In this document: one piece after another, positions 1-11,524 of the stretch
Layout of the letters: every line of letters begins with the position of its first letter
Position numbering within the stretch: the first letter of the stretch is position 1
Assembly (NCBI GenBank): GCA_032988165.1
Contig: JANTQF010000359.1
Coordinates: 1-35,291, forward strand
DNA: 35,291 nucleotides
Reading direction: 5' to 3'
Source: Emmonsiellopsis sp. PD_33
Taxonomy: Eukaryota > Ascomycota > Eurotiomycetes > Onygenales > Ajellomycetaceae
Translations under genes and position numbers: made by a program
Notes under the pieces: generated by a model
The model's input: only the letters and a program-made list of their open reading frames with translations
The model's database searches: none
What the model was told of the DNA's origin: nothing

Positions 1-560
1 CCTTTATATTTAAATATATTTAATACTAAAGGTATAAATCCTAAAAAATCAATTTCTCTACTTTTTAAAAAGTTATAAAAACTTAGCTAACTCTATGAAT
101 TCTAGGAATTTTTAAATAAATAGATATTAATGAGATTCCCTATAAAATTCCAAGTCTTTTGATATACATTACGCTTAGTCAGCATCTATATTTAGAAAGT
201 TATTAGATATTAAAGTGTTTTCCCTTTTTTTCCCTTTATATTCAAAAGTTTTCAATTTATAATAACTTTCTTAATATACTTGCAAACTAAACATACTATA
301 TATCAAAATAGTGGCACTTTAGTGAGGAATCTACTAAAACTATTTAAATTTAAAAATATTAAAAATTGATGGAGATATATGTAAAAATATAATAAATATC
401 ACTATTCTTTTTATAATAATACTTATATCTCTATCATTTCTGGGTATTTTTTAATTTTTTAAAAACTATCTTTTCTATTTTATATTGATATACAACATAT
501 TTTATTTTCAGGCCATAATATCAAAAATTCATAGAGTTATTCAATTTTTCATGAATTTGC
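1..560. other. AT-rich gene-free tract
   Basis: Very AT-rich sequence with stops in all frames and almost no CpG (one near 168). No recognisable domain can be read on either strand. The composition matches the mutated transposon block that starts near 1147, so this may be the end of another decayed repeat. That origin is inference from composition only. Confidence 0.5.
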
Positions 561-1146
561 CATGGTTTTGGTGCAGCAACATTTATATTTTAGCACTAGT
601 TTTGACTGGCCCCACCTAACCACATCTTTCACATGGTTTTTGCAAGGCACAATAGGTCAGTTTCAATTTCCTCACAACGTCTCCTTGCCCGTTCAGTACA
701 TCAGGCGGTTGGCAGACAGATATAACTAGGCAGTGCAGCTAAACAGATGAATGCAAACTTCACATTCCAACAATAGCATATTTGTCCCCTACTTCCAATG
801 GAGCCTCAAATAATCGACAATAATATTTCCTCAGCCGCCCATTGCATAGTAAGTGGGGTAACTCACAGCCATCCTCTGGAAGCAAGTGCAGAGTAAACCT
901 CGGAGAGTGGCTTTGGGTAACTCAAATTTTCGTCGTTCCGTCCTGCATTGCTTGACTGGTATGCCGAGAAACTATAATCATATCCTTGGGTATACCCTCT
1001 AATTTATGTCGATGCCGAATAATACTTTGTCATCTTTCTAGCCAACGCAGGGCTAGAACCGTAGGGCTGGAAAGTTGAAACCCAGGTCTAGGTGTCAATC
1101 ATTCTCTACTATTTCATAGCTTCTTTAAAAGTCCTTTTTGGTGTCG
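561..1146. other. Island of ordinary composition, no gene seen
   Basis: Base composition returns to normal and CpG reappears (for example near 676 and 1145) between two AT-rich, CpG-poor stretches. I see no open frame with domain sense, no tRNA-like fold and no clear repeat. It may be unmutated flanking DNA between two repeat insertions. Confidence 0.4.
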
Positions 1147-2499
1147 ATGATGCTCTTCAGCTACCTGCTGGATGGAATTGTCAAGGAAACTTTGATATCA
1201 GGGCAGGTTACACTCCATATCATATATGTATGAAGTTGGTTGGGCTGGCAGAACACTATCTCAGTGAGAAACATCAGGAAAATACTTGTATTTTAGTGTC
1301 CTTTAGCTCACTGCCTTTTGATCATATGTTCTCTTTTCATCTGTTCCTCTACCTAACCTCCTCTTTTCATTCTATCCTCAACACCACATCTTTACTTTAT
1401 ATATATCTTATATCTGCACTATCAGTATGTTTATCTTTCCTATAGAATGTCCTCTACTACCTTTTACATCCTATCTGGCCTTCAGTCCTTCAGCTTTCTT
1501 ACTACCTTCAGTGGTTATTTAGAATCCTTTTGATGTCTCTTATTATAATGTCCTTAATGATGTCTTAGGTTCTAGCCTTTCTTCAGGCTTTATTAAGGCC
1601 CTGAAGTCTGACTGCATTGATGAAGCTACTCAGTTAGCTATGCTAGTATCATCTATTTCTATTTTACCTGCTAAATTAGTATTATTAGTATTGTTTGCTG
1701 CTGTCTTAGTGCTGCCTGTATGGCCTATCTCTACTACTTTATTATTAGTACTAATACTGTCAGTATAGTCTATTCCATTCTTACCTACTGCATTCACATG
1801 AATGGGAGCTGAGTTTGCTCAGTTGAGGACTAAGTCTATTAGATTGAGAACTAAGTATGAGGCCTATAATTATCAGATGTATGAGATGAATTGATGTTTT
1901 AACTATCTTTTTTATTATCTTTATTAATTCTAACATTTTCTGTGTGTCTGTATGTTACTTACCCTCTCTATGGTTTTTACTTCTTGCTCATTTACTGCTA
2001 ATTTCTTCTCTCTTTTTGATTTTAATGCACTGTTTCTCTACATTCTTAGTGTTAGTATTGAATTATTGGTATTATTTATAGGATCATGAAATTATATTAA
2101 CTTGACTCTAATATTTTTATTTATTATGTATATATATATTCTGTTATCTGCTGCTCTTTATCAGTCTATTTTATTATTAGCTATTCTCTATGATTTTTAC
2201 TTTCTATATCTTTATCTATTTTATTTTCTCTTCATTTAAATATTATTATTTCCTTTTTACTATTATATCTTTCATTATTTTACTATTTTAGGGCTCATCT
2301 TCCTCTATTCTCTTTATTACTAAGTTAGGGTCTTCTTCTTCTATTTCTTCTTCTAAAACCCCTTCAAGCTTTATACTTTCATCTGCTCAGGCCTCTATTC
2401 TACATTGTACTTATAATACCTGCCACCAGCAATATATAGTTAATTCTTAGTATGCCTAATGTTCAATGTGTTTTAGTTTAGTTAAGGCTACTACTTCTA

Positions 2500-5400
2500 C
2501 AGTGTCTGAATCTACTGAATCTACCTCTGAGGAGCTCCATTCCTGCTTGAATTATCATTACCACCTTCCTAATTCCTGATATAAGTGTTGTGATGAATGT
2601 TAAGCTACCTATAGGGCTACAATTAGACCTAACATTTCTACTATAGTTATATCTGATGCTTCTACTGCTGTTTTTCCTGCATTTATTGCCCAGGTACTTC
2701 CTCTTTATACTAATTATGATTTTGAACCTCTATCTGACTGCTAGAGCAGTTACTATACTGCCTGTAGAATAAGATTTAGAGTCAGGATTATTATTAAGTG
2801 TGTTATATGTGAGATTTCTTTATTGAATTATTATAAATAATGCTATTAGAACTATTATAATATTTTTATTATTCATCACTGTAGGGGATGTGGTTTTAGC
2901 CTTCTCTCTGATAGCTGATTCAGCCATTATCTAAACTGCTGTAAGAATGAGGGGCTAGCCAGTGAGTTTCCACACCTTATATATAAGACTTATCTTTAGT
3001 ATTTTAATAGACCTCTGGGTGTTGCAGCTGAAATCCTTTAGTATTCTGACTGTTTCTTTTTTGATATTCTCTAAATTCATACCTCTCTATTCAATACTGG
3101 CCATTAAGAGCCTCTAAACCTTAACTATATAGATAAGGTCTATCCTGAGTGTAATACTTTGTTCTGAACCTCTAAATTACCTAAGATGAGCCTCAATTTG
3201 AATTTCACCTTCTATTATAAGAATGAAGATGTTTCTTTCCCTTTCTCTTCTATTTTAAAGTTTACTAAGAGTTCTATTATTTATAAGTTATTTTCTAGTA
3301 TTCATTCATTATCCTCTTTCTTTTTGTAAAATATCTGGTCTATTAATTCTTCTTTATTTTTTACTTTAGTTGGCTGGAAGTCCTCTCCTCATTTTTCTCA
3401 GAGTAAGTATCTATATATCATGTAGGTCTAGAGTGATATTTACCATATAATGAGACCTTTAGAGGCTAGGGATTTACTAGCTGCTTTTATCCAGTTATAT
3501 TTTCTTAATCCTCAGAAGGCTACTAGGAATCATGTCTGTGATTAGAACTATAAGCCTTAGTAACATCAAATTATAATCTTAATTGATGTTTATATTTATT
3601 TGAATAACTCTTTCATTAGTATCCTCTATCAGGTAAAGAATGTTTTTAGTACTGGGGATAAGAGGCTTTCTTACCTATATTTAAATTCTTCCCTTAAGCT
3701 TATATCTAATAAGGCTGCTGGCTGTTGCTATGATCTTCTAACTACTACTAATAAACTTACTATATTTCTTTCTGATATATTATATGAGTTTTCTAGCACT
3801 AATTATAAGGATGTTTACCTCTATCTTTATTAGGCTTCTACCTTTAAGGAGCTTTCATATTATTATTCTACTAATGAGAAGCTCTATAGTGATAACTTAG
3901 TTCTGAATTTTATAACTTCCTCTTTAAAGACTAAGTTTCACCTCTATATATTTATTCATTATCAGCATACTCTATTTTTTTCTTTAGCATATATTTTATT
4001 CTATTCAGCTAGTAAGTTTGATTACTCACACTATATGACTCTGCATGATTTGACTACTAAAGGTACATCTTTTCTACTTTATTTAGTGATCATATGTTTT
4101 CTCTGTTTACTAACTGTCTCTATGTTGCCCAGGCATGCCTTCTAAGTATATAAATCTGAGTATCACCCAGTTCTATCACTATTAACTCTATACTCACACC
4201 CATTTATTTAATCTTCCTCATTGTAGTCAATTTCTATTTCAGCAATAATTATTAGATATATGATTGACTATTAATAATTCTAGACTTAAATACTTTATAA
4301 ATAATCAATTAAAGTTATATACTAATATATATAGTCTTTCTTACCTTCAGATTTAGAACAACTTAAACTCTAATAATACTGAATGCTATATCTTACCTGC
4401 CTGCTTTATTAGCTCTGACTGTCACTATTAAAATGTTTATTAGAAGTTTATAGCCTTAGTTCAATACTTTTAAAAGCCTACTTTATTCATTATCTTCACT
4501 GTGAACTCTGAGTAAAAGGAGATTCAAAATGAGCTTATCTATAATGATGATGAGAAGTCTATATAGCACTGAAATGATAGGTCTGATTTAATTGCTAAGG
4601 TCTTCAATATGAAGAATTAGGCCTTGCTTTGTGAGATTAAGGGTGATATTCTTGATACATATATTATCTATATTCAGACTATTGAATATCAGAAGAGGAG
4701 ACTACCTTATTTATATACTTTATACTGACTAGAGGATAATCTTTAGTCTATTGAGAGAATAGATGATATTATTTTTACTGAGATACCTGACCCTTAAGGT
4801 TTAGAGGGGCAAGAGCTCTATAATATCATTATAAAGTAACTTCTTTATAAGCCCTGTGGTTCTCATTTTAACCTCAAGGCTCCCTATTGTGAGACTAATG
4901 TTAATGATATTATTCATTGTATCAAGTAATTTCTGAAATCTTACTATGAGGAGACCACTATCTGCTAATCTCATTACTTATAATATTATCACTATGAGGG
5001 TGATTATTGGTTCACCTACAACACTGAGAAGGCTGATTCTATTAATATTAGTAGTAAATAAATTATCTCTTATAACTTTTATCTCATCTGAAGGTATAAG
5101 GCTCATATCAATGTTGAGACCTATATTAATATAGTAGTAGTAAAATATCTATATAAATATATCATTAAGGGCTCTGATCATACTATAGTAAGCTTTGATA
5201 TGAGTGACAATGAGATTCACAAGTACTATCTGAGATGCTATGTTAGATGCACTGAAGCTACCTAATAGGCTTTAGATTTCAGTGTGAAGAATCACTATCC
5301 TGAGAATATAAAGCTTATTATTTATCTTTCAGGTAAGCACTGTATTATCTATAACTCTAATGAGGTACAGGAGGTTACTCTGGAATAGCTTAATAGATAG

Positions 5401-7515
5401 ACCTCTCATCTACTTGACTTTTTTAAATATAACTATCAGAAACCTCTAATGACTTATCTATACTATAACATACTCTATTATTTCATCTGAGACCCTTGAA
5501 ATCTACACTGAAAGCCCTAAAAGAAGCACTTAATTAATACTATTATAAGCTGAATGTATTCTCTCATCTTCTTTTATAATAATATATATTATCTGTATTA
5601 TTTACTTATTATTTTATGTTATTTAAAGTCTTTTGATGAGTTGCTGATTGTTGCTGAGACCAAGCATTTTACTTTTCAGAAAGTATGTTACATGAGAGGT
5701 ATTATTTAATAGAATAATAAGTGAGAATATACATTTAAGAAAGCTGCTGAGATGAAGATAGAGGAAGTACTTTAATGAATATTAATATTAACTATTATTT
5801 ATATTAATTTACTTGATGTTAGTAATATCTGGGAGCTTTTTTCAATGGTCTTTACTAATGATCTGAAGTTTCATTTTGAATACTATGATTATAATTTACC
5901 TCTACTTGTTAGCTGAACCCTTTAAGAGTCCACATTAGATTATAACCTTCATCTTATCTGGAATAGCCTTGCCCAGGAGGGTCTAAAATCTAATCAAATT
6001 AAGTTTCAGAGCCTGCCTGAACCTCATTATAACTAGAAGCCTGCTCTTAAGGGCAACCTATTTATCTTTTAAAAGCTTAATTATAATCATTAATTTCTTA
6101 CTGATAGAGCTACTAAATATGAAGCTCAGCTAAATGAAGATTAGCAGGCTATTTATAGTACTATTCTCACTATTATGAAGTCTACCTCCCATGATGTAAG
6201 GTTCTTCCTTAATGATTCTAATGGCACAGGTAAAACCTTTATATATAATATACTGTGTGACTACTTAAAGTTCCTAGATAAGATAATATTCTATATTACC
6301 AGCACAAATATTATTACTCAGCTTCTTCTAGATGATTAGATTGCTCATAAGCATTTCTGCATCCCTATTAATATTTAACTGACCTTAACATGTAATATAT
6401 CATATGAGACTTAGTTGACTGAACTTATCTAATAAACTTCTCTTATCATTTGGGATGAGACTCTAATGATGTATCACTATATTTTTAATGCTATTAACTA
6501 AACACTATAGGACCTCTAAACTGATTTACTTAGGGGTAAGAATGACTTTAAGGGAATTTCAACTATATTTAATGGTGATTTTCAATAGATCTTACCTGTT
6601 ATCATATATAGCATCTAGAATGATACTATTAATATATGCATATAATATATTAGAATGTAGTTCTTACTCTACAAGCTACATCTCTATTAGAATATATGTC
6701 TGTCAATTACTACTCCTAAGGGCAGGTCTTTTACTAATTAGCTATCTCATATATTATATGATGTTACTCTCCAGAGCTATCAGCTAATCCTGTCTGAGCT
6801 ATACTAGACTTCTAACTTTAATAAATTTATTACCTAGATATATCTAGTATTAAAGACTAGATTTCATGAAAGAGGTTACTTCCAGAGCCATATGATCCTC
6901 ACTGCTATAAATAATATAGTGAGCCACATTAATGATAATCTTCTGAATTGACTTCCAGATGACCTAGTTAAATACCTCTTAGTTGATACTAATAAATAAA
7001 ATGATAATTAGAATTATAAGATAATCTAAAAGTTTATATATTCTTAGAATGCTACATCTCTTTAATCTACTATTCTATAAATTAAATAAGATATATTATT
7101 AATGTATATGCAGAATCTAGACCTACAGCACAGTATTTATAATGAATTCTATATGATCCTTCTCACTTATTTTTTTTGGTATTTGAAGATCTGATTGGAT
7201 AGTGGCCTCTTTAATGAGAAGATATAGCTTTTATATCAAATCAAATTAATAAGCAATTTAGAGGATTTTACTATCTTAATTATTCAACTGCAGTTCCTAG
7301 TATGCCCAGCCTTCATAATTATAATTAATAAATCATAGAGTTAATTACTTAGCTATATTAATATTAATCTTCAGGACTCAGTTTTCTCACATGAGCAGCT
7401 CTATATTATATTATCATGTGTAATTAACTGTCATCAAATTTTAATCTTTATAAGTAGTATTAATTACTGTTAGCTTATAAATAATATTATCTACCCTGAG
7501 GTTCTTTACTTTTAA
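2500..7515 (+). pseudogene. Helitron Rep-helicase (RepHel) pseudogene
   Basis: Would have encoded the Rep/Pif1 helicase fusion that nicks and unwinds Helitron DNA. The N-terminal part (about 2526-4080) reads in one frame and carries Cys clusters (KCCDEC at 2583-2600; CRGCG at 2880-2894) resembling a zinc-binding leader. From about 4216 the frame changes and holds to TAA at 7513. The Rep core reads IEYQKRRLPYLY at 4681-4716, where the family expects an H-x-H; both His codons are now TAT. The Tyr motif KYLYKY (5143-5160) survives. The helicase keeps NGTGKT (ending 6237), IIWDET (from 6445) and SHEQLY near 7390. Stops sit mostly where Gln, Trp or Arg are expected, and the frame switch near 4080-4216 shows at least one indel. 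It cannot be functional. Confidence 0.85.
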
Positions 7516-7517
7516 CC

Positions 7518-8873
7518 TTGATATCTATATCTAACCTCTTTTATTTTAGCTCTACAGAATTTATTTCTTCTTACTATCTTATCTTTATTCTTTCTTGTAG
7601 TCTCTTTACTCTCATCTTTATAATATCTTTAATTAAACCTCTAACAGGTTTATCTCAGATTTTTATTATTATCTTCAGTAGCTTCATTGTTACTGATCTT
7701 GGCAGTAGCACTCTAGCAGATAAAAATATTGAGATTAATGCCTTTATTACTCCTATCATTCACTGTGAGATCTTAGATTTTGAGGTTGATAGGAAGCTGC
7801 TTATTTTACTTCAGACATACAATCTAAACTTTTTATTCTTTATAGATGATATGTTCATTCAGTGTAATGATACTTTAATCCTCAATTAGAATGAGTTAGG
7901 TACTGAGATGCTCTATTTGATTGTTAATATCTAGTCTTTTTACTCTTAAATGCTTCCTGATGCTATTAGGTCAGCTGAGTATATTACTATTAGTATTAGA
8001 TCTAATAACCTATTTTTATCTTATATGAGTGCTTGCACTGCTCACTGCAATATACCTACTAATTGTTCTAATAGGATATTTAAAGTCACTATCAAAATAT
8101 ATCTTAATAAGGGGCCTAATAGGTATCCTGCCTATAGATTCTTCTCCTTCTATTATATCTTTTCTAGCTCTCTATGTTGGAGTCATGTTTTACTTCTATA
8201 GGTTAAGAATTTAATGAATGTTACTGATGAGACTATTAGATTTTTTATTAATAATAAGAAGAAGTCTCTTACTATTATAATATAGTAATTTAACTTCTTA
8301 AATTCTCTTTCTAATGGAAATAATAATTCTTTAAATGCCTCTAGCTCTAGTACTCCTACTCTAAGTACTTCTGTGCAGTATATATTCTCACTTGAATTCT
8401 TTACTATTTAGTTTATTACTAACATTTTATTTAGAGTCATCAAGTAGTATAAGGTTATTACAACTATAACTCCCAGAACTTCTATACAAATTAATATTTT
8501 ATTTACTAATAACTCACTAATCTCTTTGAAGTCTGCTCTTGCACTGGAGACTGACATCAATGATAGAGAAGATATGAAGAGGGGTAAGGATAATAATAAA
8601 GAAAAAGAGAAGAATGGTAGAGATACTTCAATAAGTAAGTTATTTCTATGTGTATCAGATTAGAATAAACCTGAGTCTTTAAAGGGAAGAAAGAGATATT
8701 ACTCTTTAAGTTTAGTTCTATCTGATACTTCATCTGATAGAGGTTTAAACTTGAAGAGTAAGACTTTTATTCATGTCTTCTCTGATAGTAATCTAAGAGA
8801 TTCTAACACTAAGAATAGGTCTTCTTCTTCTGACAGTAACACTAATGAGTCTTCTATAAGGTCTTTGAAGTAA
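7518..8873 (+). pseudogene. Second decayed Helitron frame, unidentified
   Basis: Directly after the helicase stop, one frame runs from about 7518 to TAA at 8871-8873 with only a handful of stops, mostly TAG/TAA as expected at former Gln codons. That is about 450 codons, too open for chance in DNA this AT-rich. The first half is hydrophobic and mixed. The last ~110 codons are Lys/Ser/Asp-rich (runs such as DNNKEKEKNG and RSSSSDSNTNESS), like a charged disordered or nuclear-localising tail. No ATG is obvious at the left end, so it could be the far C-terminus of the RepHel polyprotein (the TAA at 7513 may be a mutated CAA) or a separate accessory ORF. I do not recognise the family. Confidence 0.5.
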
Positions 8874-8917
8874 AAGATAAAGTAAATAGATAGTTCTTAG
8901 TTATAGTTTCATTTTTA

Positions 8918-8988
8918 GCCCCTGATCTAATGGTTTGTAGGCTGTGGCTTATGCCCTACAACTTCTTCTTGTGTAGCAGATTAGGGGC
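8918..8988 (+). repeat. Nested inverted repeat at right end of the Helitron
   Basis: GCCCCTGATCT (8918-8928) pairs with AGATTAGGGGC (8978-8988) at ten of eleven positions; the mismatch is a C/T difference, as expected from the mutation affecting the block. A second stem, TGTAGG (8936-8941) with CCTACA (8955-8960), sits inside. A T-run follows at once. Helitron-type elements end in a short hairpin at the 3' side, so this is a fair candidate for the terminus, but I do not see a clean CTRR end. Confidence 0.6.
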
Positions 8989-8990
8989 CT

Positions 8991-10103
8991 TTTTTGACCT
9001 TTAAGGTTATTTTTCATTCAATTCATATCTTATACAGGTGTATGCTCATAGGAATCCATTAGATCACATGACTTTGATTCACTGAGGGAAATCACTTTGT
9101 AGAATGAAAAAATGATGTCCACAGTGTGTGCAGGTGCACTGCTGAAGATGGATCTTGTGTCATATATAAAAAGGAGCAACAGCTCCCCATCTTTGACGTG
9201 AGGAGCCTGACACGGTGATAGTTGAGTTGTCGATTTGGTAACGAGGCGAATATGCTGCTTGGAAAAGGCGAGCAGCGTCAAGCGAGCGTTAGAAATAACC
9301 AGCAAGCCATGATTCGGGGCAGTATGGGCTCATATCAGATCTGTATAAATTCCACTGTGCAGCAGGTTAACTGAGGTGACCAACAACTGGCTAGCATATC
9401 GTTCAAGGAATCTGGCGCATTCATTGCGTCGCCCGTTTGAACTTTACCCAATTTGAGACGCACTTACATCCATGTTCGAAAATATTGCATACCTTGCAAT
9501 TATTAGTCGGTTTTAACCAACCTCCCAGATATCCTGAAGCACCGCCGTAGCGTGTGTGTGATATAGTGTGGTCTGTGGTTTGCGGTTGTTGATTGATGGA
9601 TTTTATTCCAAACACTGAACTAGTTTAGCCAACTTAGCCCTAACTAATTATTTTTCCGCTGGTCCACTTCCCCCTAAATTTCTTCACCACAACTTAGAAT
9701 GGCGAGTTCCCCCACATTTGGCCGATCATTCTCACGGATGTTCAGTGACGGGGTTATTGTTTTCCACGGCTGCTAAAACGAAACACTACGACGAATCAAA
9801 ATAAGCTCCCTTCCAGGGGATATTCGCTGGGCCTCTCGATGTATATTCGGAAAAGCCCCGCCCGGCAGATCTACTCAAACTTTGCTCCCCGAAACCGGTG
9901 AGCCGCGGTCTCAAGCTTGCAAGTGTTCGTCATAAAACTCTAGCCGTCTCGGGATGTGGGAATAATCATCTACTTGTCAATATATTATATATATTGTGCA
10001 ATGGTTCACTCCTCTCGAAAAATGTTTCCAGAACTCCATGAAACCAGGAGCATTCCACTGCTTATAAGATAGCTCCATTCTATTCTGAACTCATTTAGGA
10101 ATC
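8991..10103. other. Intergenic: flank of the transposon and pectinesterase promoter
   Basis: CpG reappears at 9197 and composition becomes normal by about 9640. Minus-strand open frames at 9030-9305 and 9421-9615 show no domain and no good start, and are probably repeat debris or chance. The right half is the upstream region of the pectinesterase; a near-palindromic AT stretch lies at 9978-9996. Confidence 0.5.
10063..10068 (+). promoter_or_regulatory. Possible TATA element of the pectinesterase gene
   Basis: TATAAG lies about 36-41 bases upstream of the ATG at 10104, in the only A/T-rich core close to the start. The position fits a TATA element with a short leader, but this is placement only. 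Confidence 0.35.
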
Positions 10104-11368
10104 ATGAAGCTCTTTGCCATTGTCCTTTTTGTTGCGTCGGTATTGGGCCAGAGCAGGACTTCCCCGCCCGAAGGTGCCATTGTTGTCGCCCCATCCGGTG
10201 GTGATTTCACGTCAGTATGGAAAACTCGTTGTTCTTGGGTTCTGGACTACATTTGACTAAACTATATACCAAAGATTCAAGAGGCCGTGGACTCCCTCAG
10301 CGATGGAACTGCTGAGACGATCTATATCGCCGCCGGCACTTACAAGGAGCAGGTCTATATCCCTCCACGCTCTGCCCAGTTGACAATTTATGGAGAGACG
10401 GAGGATACCGCATCATACTCGGCGAACGTGGTCACTGTTACACAGGGCAAGAGCCAAGATGATTCTGACAATAACGATTTAACCGGTAAATATGCTTCTG
10501 ATAAAGGGAACTCATTATGTGCATATTCGCTGATACTTTCTCCTTGTGTTGGAAAGCTACTCTGCGCAATTGGGCTGCGAACAGCAAGGTGTACAATATC
10601 AACCTAGAGAACACTCGTGGAGAGGGCTCACAGGCACTCGCTGTTTCTGCGCAGGCTTCAAACCAGGGATACTATGGATGTCAATTTTTGGGATACCAAG
10701 GTATGTCTTAAGATATCCAAGGGAGGGGGGATTCTCGAATGGACACGATTGTGCTAACGACGAGATTAGATACCGTTCTTGCCAACGAAGGTACGCAGGT
10801 CTATGCAGCGAGTTTGATACAGGGTGCTACGTAAGCATATTCTCTCTCCCATAGCCACTGGCATGGCTTCGATTCAATTTTTCGTCAATATGATTTTTCC
10901 ATTAACAATCTCGGCAGGGACTTCATCTTCGGCCAGAGAGCAGCTGCCTGGTTTGACAGTGTCGACATCAGAGTCCTCAGCGCCAGTAAGGGCTACATAA
11001 CTGCTAACGGCCGCGATTCTGACTCTAACCCATCTTACTACGTCATTCACCAATCGACCGTGGCAGCAGCGGACGGAAACTCCGTTTCTGACGGGGCTTA
11101 CTATCTCGGCCGCCCATGGCGCGAATATGCCCGGGTTGTTTTCCAGGGAACAAGCCTTTACAGCGTTATCAACAGCGCTGGCTGGACTATTTGGAACTCT
11201 GGTGACGAGAGAACTAGTAACGTGCTTTTTGGAGAGTATGGTAACTCTGGCGATGGGTCGGGGGGATCAAGGGCCAACTTTGCAACTGCACTTAGTGCGG
11301 CTATTGGGATTGAGGAGATTCTGGGAGGTGATTATGCTGACTGGGTTGATACCTCATATCTTGCATAA
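10104..11368 (+). CDS. Secreted pectin methylesterase (pectinesterase, CE8)
   Basis: De-esterifies methylated polygalacturonan outside the cell, preparing pectin for lyases and polygalacturonases. Five exons: 10104-10214, 10275-10485, 10557-10700, 10770-10830, 10918-11368; introns of 60, 71, 69 and 87 nt keep phase and carry GACTAA/GCTAAC-like branch points. The product is 325 aa, normal for fungal enzymes. Residues 1-15 (MKLFAIVLFVASVLG) are a signal peptide. Family residues are all present: Gln133 in SQALAV, Gln155 and the acid/base Asp156 in GYQDTV, the nucleophile Asp177 in DFIFG, and Arg241/Trp243 in LGRPW. The 21-residue spacing of the two Asp matches the bacterial enzymes. It starts about 900 bases right of the transposon block and appears intact. 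AATAAA at 11454-11459 is a likely polyadenylation signal. Confidence 0.95.
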
Positions 11369-11524
11369 TGTGATTTGGCAACCAAATTATGGGGAGCCCA
11401 AGTATTCTGCGAAGTTTGAAATTGTCTAAAAAATTGTTGCATTTTTGCCCAACAATAAATACATTACGAAGGGAAAGGTAAATCAGGGATTATAACCCAT
11501 AACCACTCGAATCACTTCTTCCTC

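Larger units (their letters stand above)
1147..8990 (+). mobile_element. Decayed autonomous Helitron in a CpG-free block
   Basis: A rolling-circle (Helitron-type) DNA transposon, dead by point mutation. The identification rests on an ordered set of motifs on the + strand: Rep HUH region near 4681-4716, catalytic-Tyr region near 5143-5160, Pif1-like Walker A at 6223-6237, Walker B at 6451-6459 and the helicase C-terminal motif near 7372-7400, all in one reading frame despite many stops. A second decayed frame follows to 8873, and a hairpin closes the right side at 8918-8988. I found no CpG between 1147 and 9196, fitting repeat-induced mutation of CpG (with CpA involvement shown by TAA/TAG at Gln positions). 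The left terminus and target site were not found, so 1147 is a composition boundary, not a mapped end. Confidence 0.82.

Noticed and set aside
1092..1445. 117-codon + strand open frame
   Set aside because: Spans the edge of the CpG-free block, is hydrophobic from T-rich codons, and matches no Helitron motif.
9030..9305. 91-codon minus-strand open frame beside the transposon
   Set aside because: Has a vaguely familiar repeat-derived look, but no domain and no context; not supportable as a gene.
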